A DNA stretch of 64,000 nt from Rugalucina vietnamica (GCA_964017185.1 OZ024877.1:7604006-7668005); one strand, 5' to 3'; counted from the first letter of the stretch, positions 35,574 through 47,749 are shown. The notes: a model not told the origin generated them from the sequence alone. Program-made: numbers and translations.

Positions 35574-36386
35574 TTGAATAACGCTTAATCACACTAATGT
35601 GCCAATGTATTTTAGACTGCAATGAGCACAAGTTTTATATTGTAAATATGTGGACAAGAAAAACAAACTTTTTTCTACGTCAATAATGAGTACTCATGAT
35701 TGGTACCCAAAAGCGATTTTGAAGCCACTTTTTTCAATGGAAAATTGTCCAAACTGACAACCATAAAAATTGCAAAAATTGCAGTTGCAGTACTGAATAG
35801 ATGAGCATACACCAATTCATTACTGCAAATAGAGATGAGTTGTTATATTCCCTGATTTTACTATGATGCCTAGCTATATATATAGGTAAAGGGTTGCTTT
35901 AGCCTTAGTGCACTTTCAGATTTGCTTCCTGCGTTACGGTAACAGTCACGACAAAATAAATAAGAATCCTGCAACTAGCTACATACATATCTGTTTAAAT
36001 GATAGAAAGACTGTCATTTTCCTCATCTCTAGCAATATTCTGGATGACACAGGTGGTCTGATACATACTTTAATGAAATGATCCCTTCTAATGTTTCATG
36101 TACAACTGAGCTCCCAAAAAATCTTAATTATAAAGATTCTGATATTGTACATTATTAAAGACAATATGTTTTTAAAGGCTTTAATACAATGAGTTGTTTT
36201 TTGTTTCATTGAAAATACGAAATAAAAAGTATAGATATGAAAGAAATATTTCTATGGTAATAAATTAAAATGGATTTAGTTTTTCATAAACTTATTTCCT
36301 ACCTCAACCTACACAGAACTGCCTTGCAGCAAGAAAAGTATAGCGCCTTTGAAATTACACAAACGGAGCTACAGGAATTTCTCATA
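35548..36386 (-). other. Intron immediately upstream of the ZFHX exon
   Basis: Apart from the acceptor signals no feature was recognised. The first repeat met is MITE-B copy B4. Confidence 0.6.
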
Positions 36387-36656
36387 CATCAGGAAAACAT
36401 TTTCTCATACCCCCTGAACCCCACTTTTATACAGCAAAACTGGGGTATGCAGGGGTATACCTATTTTTCTTATTTTTAATCCAAAACATAGATTGTGGGT
36501 ACTCGTTAGAACCGCCTCGCTGAGGCGGTTCTAACTTGTACCCACAATCAATGTTTTGAGCAAACATACTAAAAACATCAAAATTTTTCTGATGAAATTT
36601 TCAATTTTTACACATTAAAAAATCTCTGTATATTGCATGGGCAAGTTTTCGTAATG
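36387..36656 (-). mobile_element. MITE-B copy B4
   Basis: Full length. The core palindrome is nearly perfect (gaaccgcctcgctgaggcgg). It lies about 840 bp upstream of the ZFHX exon in gene orientation. Confidence 0.9.
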
Positions 36657-36753
36657 CAAGACATACGAGCAAACATTGATAGTATCACCGACTCACAGAA
36701 TGACATCTTATTTAATACGCCAACAACCGGCATTCATGACCAAAATCACATAT

Positions 36754-36968
36754 GAGCAGCCACATGAGAAAACCAACAATGTGGTTTCTGAAAAGGTCCG
36801 GCACAAATCAAGGTGTACAAGCACAGAAGATGGCTAGAGGCTGGAAATTTTAGATTTAGAAAGAAGAGGACTTGTACTATCAGTGTAGTGAAAACAAAGG
36901 CGCTGATCAGCTTCAGTTACTGACTGCGAAGTAATCTGCAGATTTTTGGTTTTCTTATGCGGTGGCTC
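36754..36968 (-). mobile_element. MITE-A copy A19, damaged hairpin
   Basis: TSD is atat. The hairpin is partly deleted and scrambled (cagcttcagttactgactgcgaag). Confidence 0.87.
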
Positions 36969-37081
36969 ATATTTGTTTTCTATATGTTGGCTTTTTTTCT
37001 AATCTCACTACTAATTAAATAGTTGTCTTATAAGACCAGTCCCTTCGGCGTTATTGTCTGCTTAATAAAACGAAAGAAAAT

Positions 37082-37315
37082 GAGCCACATCATGAGAAAA
37101 CCAACATTTTGCATATGCAAAAGCAAAGACGCAGATCAGCTTCGCAGTAACTGCTAAGCTGATCAGCGCCTTTGTTTTCACTAAAGGGATAGCACAATTA
37201 TTCTTCTTTCTAAATCCAAAATTTCCAGCCTCTAGCCTGCTTCTGTGACTGTACAGGCTGGTTTGTGTTGGGACTGGTCAGAAACCACAATGTTGGTTTT
37301 CTCGTGTTGCTGCTC
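37082..37315 (+). mobile_element. MITE-A copy A20
   Basis: Full length with TSD aaat. The hairpin carries one arm mismatch. Confidence 0.9.
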
Positions 37316-38085
37316 AAATGAAGACTGATCAATTTTGAACAGCTTCTTCGCTTCAGATTTAGGAACCGTCTGCAAAATAATTGAGCCGGGAACCGGAAAA
37401 TGCAACATGTTATAAACACCAACAAGCCGGCCTGGACATAGCAAGAAATACTGCACAGTCTAGTGACTTTGACTTGAGCTGCGAATGCCGGGACCAATGT
37501 CACTTAAAAGACGTAATCATTAGCAGACAGTCAGATTATCCAATCAAATGTTTCGAAAAAATAACCATTTTGCACTGTCAAGCCCAAGGTTGGTCGCAAA
37601 ATAATTAGTTTTCAGTTCAAAGTATATGACCAAGATACCCGAGACGGAACTTATATTGAAATTTTACTTAAAATGGAATTGTCTAATATAAAACAGAAAG
37701 ACCATTGGCTCTGTACATGCCGTGATCACGTAACAGGTCCAATAGCTTGAGCATGACATTTGCGAAAGTAAAACAGCAATGGCCAGAAACATGCACATTC
37801 AGAACCAAAATCCTTATCCACTTCACCGTAGATTTGTTTGTTTGTTGTTTAACGACAAATCAACCCTGATAGGTCATTTGCATCATCCATAGTAAAATGC
37901 ATAATAACACCATCGAAAAATACCTAAAAAGGTAAATACATGAAAAAGAGGTAATGGTAAAGTAAGAAGCTCTTTCCCAAAATGTTGCCATCCAGCCAAC
38001 AACACCAAATACTGGTATTATCTGCACAAACATAGGGCGCTAATTAAGAACCTTTTTTAAAAGATAAGCAAGATGCAAACAGTGA

Positions 38086-38134
38086 GTGTCGGACCTGGTC
38101 GAAAACCCTGAAAACATTTTCTCATGACACAGCT
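38086..38134 (+). mobile_element. MITE-A 3' fragment
   Basis: Only the right end survives: gtgtcggacctggtc, then ttttctcatgacacagct. Confidence 0.65.
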
Positions 38135-38473
38135 AATTTTTATCAAAAATATATCTGTATCACCTAAAAATAATTGATTTTAAAATTAACAAAGTATGAG
38201 AAAAAGTTTCAACCTCAACAACTGAAATCTCTACATCCAAAGACACAACTATACATGTATTCTATGAACAAGACTAACCAGCTTCTACACCCACTAATTT
38301 CACCAATCTGTCATTCAAGGATGATAATCATGGTACAAATTTCTTTATAGATTCAAACTTGATAAAACTGTACACATCTAGACCCTGGGGACAAAATTAG
38401 CAACCAAAAACTGAGAAAGTATTATCAATACCTAGACAATTGTCATAGACCTGAGGTGTGATCACCGAATAAT

Positions 38474-38528
38474 GCAGGGGTTACACGGGGTGAATTATAG
38501 TTGGTTTTCATGGTGTTTTTCATAGTTA

Positions 38529-38564
<36 letters not shown>

Positions 38565-39258
38565 TATGTGTGCGTTATGTCCCACTTAATAGCTTTGGTC
38601 TCATTATGACCAAACCTCAATTAAAGAGTCTCTTCAGAAAGACAGGAGGAGCAGCTCAGGCTCATACTTGAGTTGAGACCCCTAGGCAAATTGCTTAACT
38701 ATTGTGCTATACAAGTATAAGCGTTTTCAAAACGCTTGCAATCTCTCAGCTCTAGTTTCACTGTATGACCATGTATAAACACACAGCGACAAACACAGGC
38801 CGAAAAGACTTGGTTCAACTTGAGCTTTCATACCCAGGCCGGCATGCCATATTTAGTGTGACACAATCGGAGATGCCTTGTTCATACGACCGGAAGTCGG
38901 TGGTCGATTAACAACAAGATTCCAACCCTGTTCAATTATATATGCGCTCTTGCCATGGCGAGATCGCGATAACCTACATAGGCATTGCATCACTGTAGAC
39001 AACAGATTATGTGGTGTCGCCTTACGATTGATATTAATTATTTGTATTATAAAAATATGAGCAATGTTAAGGGAACTGCAAATTTTAGTTTTTGAAATAC
39101 GAGTGATGCCCAGAAATATTGAAATAACAGTTTGCAAGGCAATCCAAAAGATTTTTGTTATGCAAAAACAAAATGGGGTTAAACCCCCAAAAACTTATTT
39201 TCACACAACCTGGGACAAAAAAAATGACCATCTAAATTGATTGCATTGTAACCCCTGT
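38474..39258. mobile_element. 785-bp inserted segment with short TIR and 20-bp direct repeats
   Basis: The ends caggggttaca (38475-38485) and tgtaacccctg (39247-39257) are exact inverse copies. The segment is bracketed by an exact 20-bp direct repeat, aggtgtgatcaccgaataat, at 38454-38473 and 39259-39278. Inside is a run of 30 A (38533-38562). No convincing ORF. The family is not recognised. Confidence 0.75.
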
Positions 39259-39897
39259 AGGTGTGATCACCGAATAATAGAGAATTAGTAGCTCCACTCC
39301 AATAATACTGGTGACACTTTGAAAAAGTGACAGTTTTTAACGACTTTCTACAACTGACAAAGACTGACCACTCAGTTTGACCAACGTAATTAGCAGAGAG
39401 GAATGTAGTCGCCATAGCGACGATAATTACCCGGCAATTGAATTAGAAATTTATGTGATGTAATTAGAAGTATTTCATGTTAATTGCGGCCAATATAAGG
39501 CCAAGTTTGAAAAGGAAGGACCGACTAATTGTGTTCTCACAAAAGTACTTCACGATTCATTTGATCTGATATAATTGGATTTTCTCTAACCTTTAAGACG
39601 CGTAATTAGTATATAGACGTAGATCAGAAAAAATAACATCTTGGAGCGAGACTAACTATGGTTGTTTTTCTAGATGGTTATTTTAATTTGCAAACCCATA
39701 AGCCGTGTAATGTGTACTTTTGTGTGTTAAACCAGCCATGTGAACATTTTTAAATGATAAGTCAAAGAAAATTTATTTATGTGGGCCTATCCAAAATTGT
39801 AAGTATTTGCCCCATTTTGCTCCAGTAAAATGCTCTCTCAAAAAGTCAAAAAGACTATCTGTTGGTTTTCACTTCCTTTCTTTATCCATTTTCTCAT

Positions 39898-40368
39898 TAA
39901 TAGAGAGGTTGAGAAAATGAACTTGTAACTTGTACGTGTACGTGTAGAACAGTTTTATCCCCAAACTTCGTCATTTATTACAAGTTCAAAATACTCGCTA
40001 CACGTTGAGAATCAGTTAGGCTGTGAATGAAATAAATTTGCGACTTGTAAGTTTTCTTTATATGTTTCCATCGATATAGGTCAGGTAGGTCCAAGCAGAA
40101 ACCCTTTTCAAAAGAGGGCACATCGGAGCCATAAAATTAACTCATCATCGTTGTCTAAAAGTCCGGCTAACAATCAATCATCCATATTTACTTTCATATA
40201 TCAACACATGTATAAACAATAAAAATTCAGCTGTATATACTTTATGAAATCTACACGTACACGTTCGATTTTCTCAAACGATTTTACACTCAAAACGATC
40301 GTGTACGGGTAAATAAAGCTACAAGTACATGTACACGTTACAAGTTTATTTTCTCAACCTCTCTATTA
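39898..40368. mobile_element. MITE-like element with 50-bp inverted ends
   Basis: The left arm 39898-39947 (tagagaggttgagaaaatga, acttgtaacttgtacgtg) pairs with the right arm 40319-40368. The AT-rich centre has further acgtacacgt motifs. TSD not resolved. Confidence 0.8.
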
Positions 40369-40370
40369 TT

Positions 40371-40563
40371 TGTTTTGAGGTTTAACGTCGCAGTCAACAA
40401 TTTTTCAGTCATGTCGGGACAGTCACCCCTTCCTGGGATTTAACCAGTACTGCAGGGAGTTAATGTATCTTGCTCAAGGACACAACACGGTGCCACTATT
40501 GGGGATCAAACTCAGGACCTCTTGATTCGGAGTCTGATGCTCTAGCACTGCATTACCATGACC
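40371..40563 (-). mobile_element. Second tRNA-derived SINE family
   Basis: On the minus strand the head reads ggtaatgcagtgctagagca then tcagactccgaatcaagagg and gagtttgatcccc, which resembles a tRNA-Arg with A and B boxes. The tail is ttgactgcgacgttaaacct. It abuts the MITE ending at 40368. A decayed relative may lie at about 55270-55440 and another at about 28020-28140. Confidence 0.75.
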
Positions 40564-40682
40564 ATTTTTCAGTAAAAAGCCAAAATGAAAATACTGCAGA
40601 AACTATGGTAACGGAAACAATTTTCCATTTTCCCAATTAGTTTGTTCATCTCAATTTTGTTTTTTGTCTGAAGTTAAAAAAT

Positions 40683-40916
40683 GAGCCGCCTCATGGGAAA
40701 ACCAACAATCTGCATAGGCGAAAACAAAGACGCAGATCAGCTTCGCGGTAACCGCGAAGCTGATCAGCGCCTTTGTTTTCGCTGATCGGATAGTACAATT
40801 CCTCTTCTACTTAAATCTGAAATTTCAAGCTTCTAGCTCTTTTCTGTGCTTGTACAGACCGGTTTGTGTCGGACCTGTTCGGAAACCACATTGTTGGTTT
40901 TCCCACAAGGCGGCTC
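40683..40916 (+). mobile_element. MITE-A copy A22
   Basis: Full length and near consensus, with a perfect hairpin (about 40737-40770). Flanks are aaat/aatt. Confidence 0.92.
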
Positions 40917-41027
40917 AATTAATGAAGATGTAGTATTACATGTAGGACAATTAACTAATTAAGGTCATATTTTTATTGTCTAAAACAAGTTAAATATGCC
41001 CAACAACCATTAAATTAAAACTTTTTT

Positions 41028-41259
41028 GAGCCATTTCATGAGAAAATCTGATGTTTGCCAATGCGAAAACAAAGGCGCAGATCAGCTGTGCAGTAACTGT
41101 ATATATTTGTTGTTTTTTTTTCACTACACAGACAATATAATTCCTCTACTTCTTATAGCCAAAATTTGAAGCTTCTAGCCTTTTTCTGAGTCTGTACAGG
41201 CCGGTTTGTGTCAGACCTGGTCGGAAATCTCAAATACTGGTTTTCTTGTATCACAGCTC
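41028..41259 (+). mobile_element. MITE-A copy A23, right hairpin arm lost
   Basis: Flanked by tttt on both sides. After cagctgtgcagtaactg the second hairpin arm is replaced by a T-rich stretch. Confidence 0.85.
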
Positions 41260-41842
41260 TTTTCATCATGGCCATGTATCTTAATTATGCTAATTAATCT
41301 TAATCAATTAACAAAAACATAGAATTTAATTTCTACTGTGTTCACTGATTTAGCAATTAAAATTTCTTTTTTAGCAATTTGCCTCCCTATCGGAGCACTA
41401 TGTAACCCTATAAAAACGCCAGAAATCATTTTAATTGCATTTAATTGAATCCTATACATGTATTGTGAAATATAAGGAATTAACATCATTTTCTTTGAAT
41501 CTACACAAAAGCAGTAGTTTGCTGTTTACTGTATGGATGTTGGTGAATGTTTGAGCCTCAGCCTTTTGACAGACAACCAACTGTTAGCATAGTTTTGAAG
41601 AATCATCTGTAGTGAGTGGCATATAAAGCCACTGTATCATAAGAAATCTTACAGTAATGCTTATTTTAAAGCGTCATTTTTTTTTTTCAAATGTGGCAAG
41701 TTAAATACATGATAGGCTCAAAATTCAGACAACAAACCAAAATATTTAAACAAACAGCAAATTCATTTTTTTCTCTCTCTTTTCTGTTTATCAATTTATT
41801 GAGAATACCTTCAGCTTATCTTTCATTCACAACTGCTTACCT

Positions 41843-42252
41843 GAGTTGTGACATGAGAAAACACATTTTGGGGGGATTCTGGCCAGGTCCGACACAAACC
41901 GGCTGGTTTATGCGCGGATCCAGAGGGGAGGACCGGGGGTCCGGACCCCCCCCCCTGGAATTTGAAAATTTTACCTAAAAAAAGGTAATTTCGGGATTTT
42001 TGGGGGGTTGGACCCCCCCTCGTCTGTGACCAAAAATTACCATTTTCGTTGGACCCCCTCTCATGAAAATTTCTGGATCCGCGCATGTGGTACAGTCACA
42101 GAAGAAATCTAGAAGCTTGAAATTTTTGATTTAATAAAAAGTGGAATTGCACTATCTGCATACTGATGATCAGTTATGTAATTATTGTACAGCTGATTCA
42201 CATCTTTGTTTTTCGCATGTGCAAAAAAGCTGTTTTTCTCATGACAGGGCTT
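41843..42252 (-). mobile_element. MITE-A copy A24, interrupted
   Basis: Outer copy with TSD acct (41839-41842 and 42253-42256). It is split by a second transposon at 41909-42086. Body motifs ggccaggtccgacacaaacc and cagtcacagaag lie on either side of the insertion. Confidence 0.85.
41909..42086. mobile_element. GC-rich MITE nested in MITE-A copy A24
   Basis: The insertion has inverted ends atgcgcggatccaga / tctggatccgcgcat (one mismatch) and contains runs of C and G. Possible TSD is tggt. The order of events is clear: A24 first, then this element. No ORF. Confidence 0.8.
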
Positions 42253-42888
42253 ACCTGTAATTCATCTACCTGACTGTCAATCATACAGGTGTTTAATTTC
42301 TAGTTATCTCCCTTATACTGATTTCTAAATCGAAACCATTGGGAGCAATTTTTTCCCAAACAAGTATTGGCTTTTTTTCAGAAGCTAGAGAAAATTTAGA
42401 AAAGTTTTAACTTTGGCCATTTTTTTCTGAAATTGGACATGGGTGTTATCAAATAATGCATCTTTTATGCATTTCAAGGGAAATACTTCCAGCATGCATA
42501 CTGACAAGTATATAGACTTTAAATAGATTAATATTACCAAGTTGGCAGTAATATAACAAGCATGTAACGTAAAATGCAGACTATGGATGCACATGCTGGT
42601 CTGCGCCTTCATCAAATCACATTTTCTGATATATTTCCACTAATTGCTTGTAAAATCTTTGGCCTTGACTCTTGTCACTGCAATCAAGTTGTTTTGACAT
42701 ACCCCTAATTGCTAATTACTGTCTTTTAACTTATCAATCAGAATTAAGAGAGATTTATAAATCCATTAAAAGCATTAGACCAAGTAAATTGGCGTTCACA
42801 GACAGAAAAAAAAGTGATGCTAATTTTTTTTTTAAGAATTAACGCTAGTCATCAAAAGGGAGGGAATGATATGACTGCCATGGGCAAA

Positions 42889-43158
42889 CATAACGAAAAC
42901 TTGCCCATGCAATAAACAGAGATTTTGAGCTTTAAAAATTTTCAGCTGAAAATATTCAATATTTTTCTTATTTTTGCTCAAAACATAGATCGTGGGTACA
43001 TGTTAGAACCGCCTCGTCGAGGCGGTTCTAACAAGTACCCACAATCTATGTTTTGGAGCAAAAGTAAGAAAAATAGGTACACCCGTGCATACCCCAGTTT
43101 TGCTATAAGAAAGTGGGGTTTAAGGGGGTATACATTACACTGATATGTTTTCCTGATG
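42889..43158 (+). mobile_element. MITE-B copy B5
   Basis: Full length from cataacgaaaacttgccc to gttttcctgatg. The core loop is cgtcga. Confidence 0.9.
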
Positions 43159-43465
43159 AATAGTTCAGAACCTTGTTCGAGTGCCCCTCCAAAAATAGAC
43201 TGTGAGGGTCTTAGTTTTAACCATGCAATTGATATTAGGCTACTGGTTCAACAATTACACCATTACATATATTTTGAAAAGTTTAAAAATTTAGGATTTA
43301 TATTGTAATTTTTTCTTTCAAAAAATGTCTCACAATTTACCATTTTTATGTGTATTTCATTAGAGGAAATTAAAGAAATAAACTAAGCATTGTGATGTAA
43401 TATTTGAAAAAAAGGTGTTTTGTCTGTTTTTTGTGGTTGTAAATTGAGTACTCGCCATGTAATAT

Positions 43466-43701
43466 GAGCCGTGTTATGTGAAAACCAACAATGTGGTTTC
43501 TGAACAGGTCTGACACAATCTAGCTGAACAAGCACAAAAGACAGCTGTAGGCTGAAAATTTTGGATTTCGAAAGTAGAGGAATTGTACTATCCGTGTAGC
43601 GAAAACAAAGGTGATGATTGGCTTCGCAATTACTGCAAAGCTGATCTGTGCCCTTGTTTTTCGCATATGCTATACATGTTGGTTTTCTCATGATGCGGCT
43701 C
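43466..43701 (-). mobile_element. MITE-A copy A25
   Basis: TSD is atat. A 24-bp scrap of a second copy's terminus (gagccgtgtcataggaaaacc, 43733-43756) lies just beyond it. Confidence 0.88.
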
Positions 43702-43933
43702 ATATTTTATCTAGTATACCTATATGGTATATGAGCCGTGTCATAGGAAAACCTCTTGTAAGCTTGGCAGTCCAACTAGATCAAGATCTGTCTTTACACT
43801 TTAAACCTAGCAATCAAAGAAAGTGCTTGAAGTTGCAAGATGATCAGGGTCTTTGATGTTAAAATATTTATAAATGTTCAAATTGGTTCATTTTCAAAAT
43901 AAAGCTCAAAGAAGACGATGGTCTGGCATTATA

Positions 43934-44157
43934 AGAGAAAACCGGATTTTTGCCTATGCGAAAACAAAGGCGCAGATCAGCTTCGCAGTAACTGCGAAGC
44001 TGTTCAGCGCCTTTGTTTTCGCCACTCGGATAGTACAATTCCTCTTCTTCCTAAATCCGAAATTTCAAGCTTCTAGCCATCTTCTGTGACTGTACAGCCC
44101 GGTTTGTGTCGGACCTGGTCGGAAACACCGAAGACCGGTTTTCTCGCGTCGCGGCTC
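43934..44157 (+). mobile_element. MITE-A copy A26, left end truncated
   Basis: Starts inside the left terminus (agagaaaaccgg) and ends in a full gcgtcgcggctc. The hairpin is intact apart from one arm mismatch. Confidence 0.87.
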
Positions 44158-44349
44158 ATAAATGATTTTCTGGGTTTAAAGTCTGCACACCTGTGCCTTG
44201 AATTATGAATGTTAATATCAAATCAACATAGCAGCAGACTTCAGAAAAGATAGACAAAGGGATGAATAGAATAAAAAATTCTTGATACTTTCTCTATAAG
44301 CATGAAAACAAGTATGTATGCAATTTACCTAAAAGAATTGAAACAGATA

Positions 44350-44540
44350 TTTTTTTTTTCAAATTCAGTTTTACGCCCCTTTCAAGATTATTTCAGCTCA
44401 TATGAGATGGGCCAATCAGTAGGTGGGGCAAAAACGGAAGAACCCCGAGAAAAAACACCTGGCACATCCACAAGCAGAACTTGGTTTGTCTCACTTGTGG
44501 CCAGTGCAGGGCTCAAACCCACACCAGACACAACAGTACC
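44350..44540 (-). mobile_element. SINE of the same family, 5' truncated
   Basis: From a T-run (poly-A tail on the other strand) through ttttacgcccctttcaagat to the B-box region (gggctcaaacccacacc). The A box is missing. Confidence 0.87.
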
Positions 44541-44739
44541 CACAATAGTTTTGCAAAATCATGTAACAATTATTATCAAAAATGAACCTTACATCATACA
44601 GAAGTACATGTATAGTAATGAGAAATACGCACTGTTTGTCAATAGTAAACCGATATTGTGTGAAAACAAAAGAAATGGCCATACCAAGTACATACCACCT
44701 ATATAAGAGATAGGACAATTCCTCCTCACAAGACCAAGT

Positions 44740-45050
44740 GAGCCGCCACATCAGAATACCAACAATTTGCATATGCGAAAACAAAGACACAGATCAGCTT
44801 CACAGTAACTGCGAAGCTGATCATCACCTTTGTTTTAGCTACCGTAAGGATAGTGCAATTCTTCCACTTTCTAAATCAGAAATTTCCAGCCGCTAGTTGT
44901 CTTCTGTTGCTGTACAGCCCGGTTTGTGTCGGACCTGGTTGGAAACCCAAATTGTTGGTTTTCTCACACGAACGCTCAAATTGTAATCATTTTCTGTGGC
45001 GGCGTACCTGGTTGGAGACCCCAAACACAGCTTTTCTCTTAACGCTGCTC
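44740..45050 (+). mobile_element. MITE-A copy A27 plus a partial second right end
   Basis: The main copy covers 44740-44977. A second right-end fragment follows at about 44995-45050 (acctggttggagacccc … aacgctgctc). The two right ends are in direct orientation. Confidence 0.8.
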
Positions 45051-45692
45051 AATTGCGAAATGATGAAAAACCTACATACAAGATATATTAAGTAAGAATC
45101 CAAAATTTTTCAATTCAGTTGAACATCACTTTCAGCAACCCAACACAATTATTCACACTGAATCAAAACTACAAATCGTCAATTTGAGAAAATTAAACAG
45201 TCCTTTCATGCGTAAAACAATATGAGACTCATCATAACAAATCCTGTTTTGAGCATATGCCCGGATCATTAGCGAAGATCAGCCTAGATCTGCTCAGTGT
45301 GATCCTTGTTTCCTTGTTAACTTCCCAAACGGTAACCTCACATAAGTTTCAATTCATCGAAATTTGAGCTTCACGCTTTGAAGTATTGCTGTAGGCCAGT
45401 TAGAGTCTTACATGTTGCGAAACCTCAGCGACAGATTTACACCCGACGGACCTCATTTAAGGAGAAGCCTCCGAAATTGGACAGGATCATTTTTCACTGA
45501 CAGTCAAAGTTGCTACCAAGTCATGCGATTTAAATCTTCTTTGTAAACTTTAATTATATTTTCGTTAAAATGTGTTTGTGGTGAAAAGCAATAAAAGTTT
45601 CGGAACAGCTTGGCTGATTACGCTATCAATGATAATAACTGTCATCGGAATGGTGGAACGACAATGACGAACCCTCCGAAGACTAGCCATAT

Positions 45693-45944
45693 CATCAGGA
45701 AAACATGTCTGTGCAATGTATACCACTTAAACCCCACTTTTATATAGTAAAACTGGGGTATACCAATTTTTCTTATTTTTGCTCCAAAACATAGATTGTG
45801 GGTACTCGTTAGAACTGCCTCTGTGAGGCGGTTCTACCCACAATCTAGGTTTTGAGCAAAAATAAGAAACATGTCAAAATTTTCCTACTGAAAATTTTCA
45901 TTTTCACAAAAAAAAATTCTGTATACGGGCGTGTTTTCATGATG
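45693..45944 (-). mobile_element. MITE-B copy B6
   Basis: Left end catcaggaaaacatgtct. The core lost part of one arm. The right end is gtgttttcatgatg rather than the usual gttttcgtaatg. A separate right-end fragment of the family lies at 46000-46061. Confidence 0.85.
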
Positions 45945-45999
45945 TGATGGAATTACACGGAGCTTATTGTTGTTGTCATGCCTTCAATGTTTTTAATGG

Positions 46000-46061
46000 A
46001 ATTTTCAATTTTTACAGCTGAAAATAATTCTGTATATGACATGGGCAAGTTTTTGTAATGC
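46000..46061 (-). mobile_element. MITE-B right-end fragment
   Basis: Contains ttttcaatttttacagctga and gacatgggcaagtttttgta. It probably belonged to B6 or to a copy fused to it. Confidence 0.7.
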
Positions 46062-46333
46062 GAAAGAGCACCTATACCTGATAAAGGGAAGTCCAAGAAA
46101 TCTTCTGTGATATTGGACAAAGATTGCTCTACCAGTTGGAACCAAGGCTTCTTTCCCCTTTCACCAATTGGGCGATCTTTTCAGTTGGAATGGATGGACC
46201 AAGTTAGATCAGGAGTAGTCTACCAGTTAGCCCAAGCATCTCAGTTGTGGAGAAGATACATCATACTGCAAGAGAGAAAAATTAAAATATCATCACCATT
46301 TTCATATTGCTCAACCACCATCTTATTAAAATG

Positions 46334-46500
46334 ACCATTTTTGCATTATAGGCTGGTTCCCAGCTTAGGAATAACAATCAATATTGAAAATACAGGTAAC
46401 CAAAACCACCCTGACTTTGAGGTCAGGGTGGTTTTGGTTACCTGTATTTCCAATATTAATTTTTAGTCAGCTGGAAACCAGCCGATAATGCAAAAATGGT
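46334..46500. repeat. 167-bp near-perfect hairpin
   Basis: The arms begin accatttttgcattataggc and meet at a 5-base loop (tttga) flanked by ccaccctgac/gtcagggtgg. Only a few mismatches occur near the base of the stem. No TSD is evident. It is a foldback MITE or a transcribed hairpin. Confidence 0.85.
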
Positions 46501-46658
46501 GAATAACTACAGGTTTTAAAATCGTTCTTTGACCACTTTGGGCAGCAGCAGCTGGCTCAGTGGTAAAGCTTGAGACACTGGAGCAAGGCTAGCAGATCTG
46601 AAACCTTTGCTGCCATGTTTTGTCACCATGCATGACATTTTCACCACCCTATATAAAT

Positions 46659-46892
46659 GAGCCGCCTCGTGGAAAAACCAACAATGTGGTTTCCGACCAG
46701 GTCCGACACAAACCAGCCTGTACAAGCACAGAAGCAAGCTAGAAGCTTGAAATTTCAGATTTAAGTAGAAGAAGAATAGTACTATCCATGTAGCGAAAAC
46801 AAAGGCGCTGATCAGCTTCGCGGTTACCGCGAAGCTGATCTGCGTCTTTGTTTTCGCCTATGCAGATTGTTGGTTTTCCCATGGGATGGCTC
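46659..46892 (-). mobile_element. MITE-A copy A28
   Basis: Full length with a perfect hairpin and TSD aaat. Confidence 0.92.
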
Positions 46893-47042
46893 AAATAAAG
46901 TGGTGGCTCCATCACATGTTGCCTGAAAACATCAAGTACAAGCAAACAAAAAAATCTTTCATCAATTGACCATACTTTATGTCAGCACAGCTCCTCTAAT
47001 GAGAAAACTATAGTTTTACTTTTAACTACAAAGCTCAAAATT

Positions 47043-47298
47043 GGCGGCCCCCGTGGCCGAGTGGTTAAGGTCGCTGACTTCAGTGCTCTTGATCATTCGA
47101 TCATCACACCGATGTGGGTTCGCGCCTCACATGGGGCACGAATTCATATGTGAGACAAGCAATGTTCTGCTTGCGGGTGTGTTAGGTGGTTTTTCTCCGG
47201 GTACTCCGGTTTTCGCCCCACCTACCGATTGATTCGTCTCGATATGAGTGAAAAAGCTTGAAAGGGACGTAAAACTGAATAAAAAAAAAAAAAAAAAA
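47043..47298 (+). mobile_element. SINE, youngest-looking copy
   Basis: A box tggccgagtggttaagg and B box gggttcgcgcctc. Tail is aaagggacgtaaaactg followed by about 20 A. Perfect 13-bp TSD aaagctcaaaatt at 47030-47042 and 47299-47311. Confidence 0.93.
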
Positions 47299-47749
47299 AA
47301 AGCTCAAAATTACAAGGAAATAAGAACCTCATCTATTCCATGATCAAGCTAGCATTCCCCTCCACAATCAAATTCAGTACTTAAGGATGGAACACTAATG
47401 TCTTTTAAGCATAGTTAATAAAGCATTAAATTATATTTACATTTAGATATGTTTGTTAGCCAACTTAGGACCCTAACATCAAGATAAATATGGCAATTAG
47501 CTTCTCTCAAGCCTTAATTTCTCTCCAAATTTCTTCCTTATATGGAAACATCAAGAGAAACATTGTGTGGCATCAAAAAGATAAGTGTGATACCATAAAA
47601 CACACATATCATCCCCAGAATATGTATGGGAATTGGCTATAGGGGCAATGTGTTGTGGTGCTTTGGGAAATGGCAAAAAAGGTGCATTGGGAAATGGAAA
47701 GAACCACATTCTGTTGCCTGAAATTTTGTTGTTTACATGGGATTGCATT

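Noticed and set aside
38533-38562. Poly-A tail of a processed pseudogene
   Set aside because: The A-run lies about 60 bp inside the left end of the insert rather than at an edge, and no gene-like sequence precedes it.
47044-47115. Possible genuine tRNA gene
   Set aside because: The A and B boxes belong to a SINE with body, poly-A tail and TSD; the cloverleaf is not complete.
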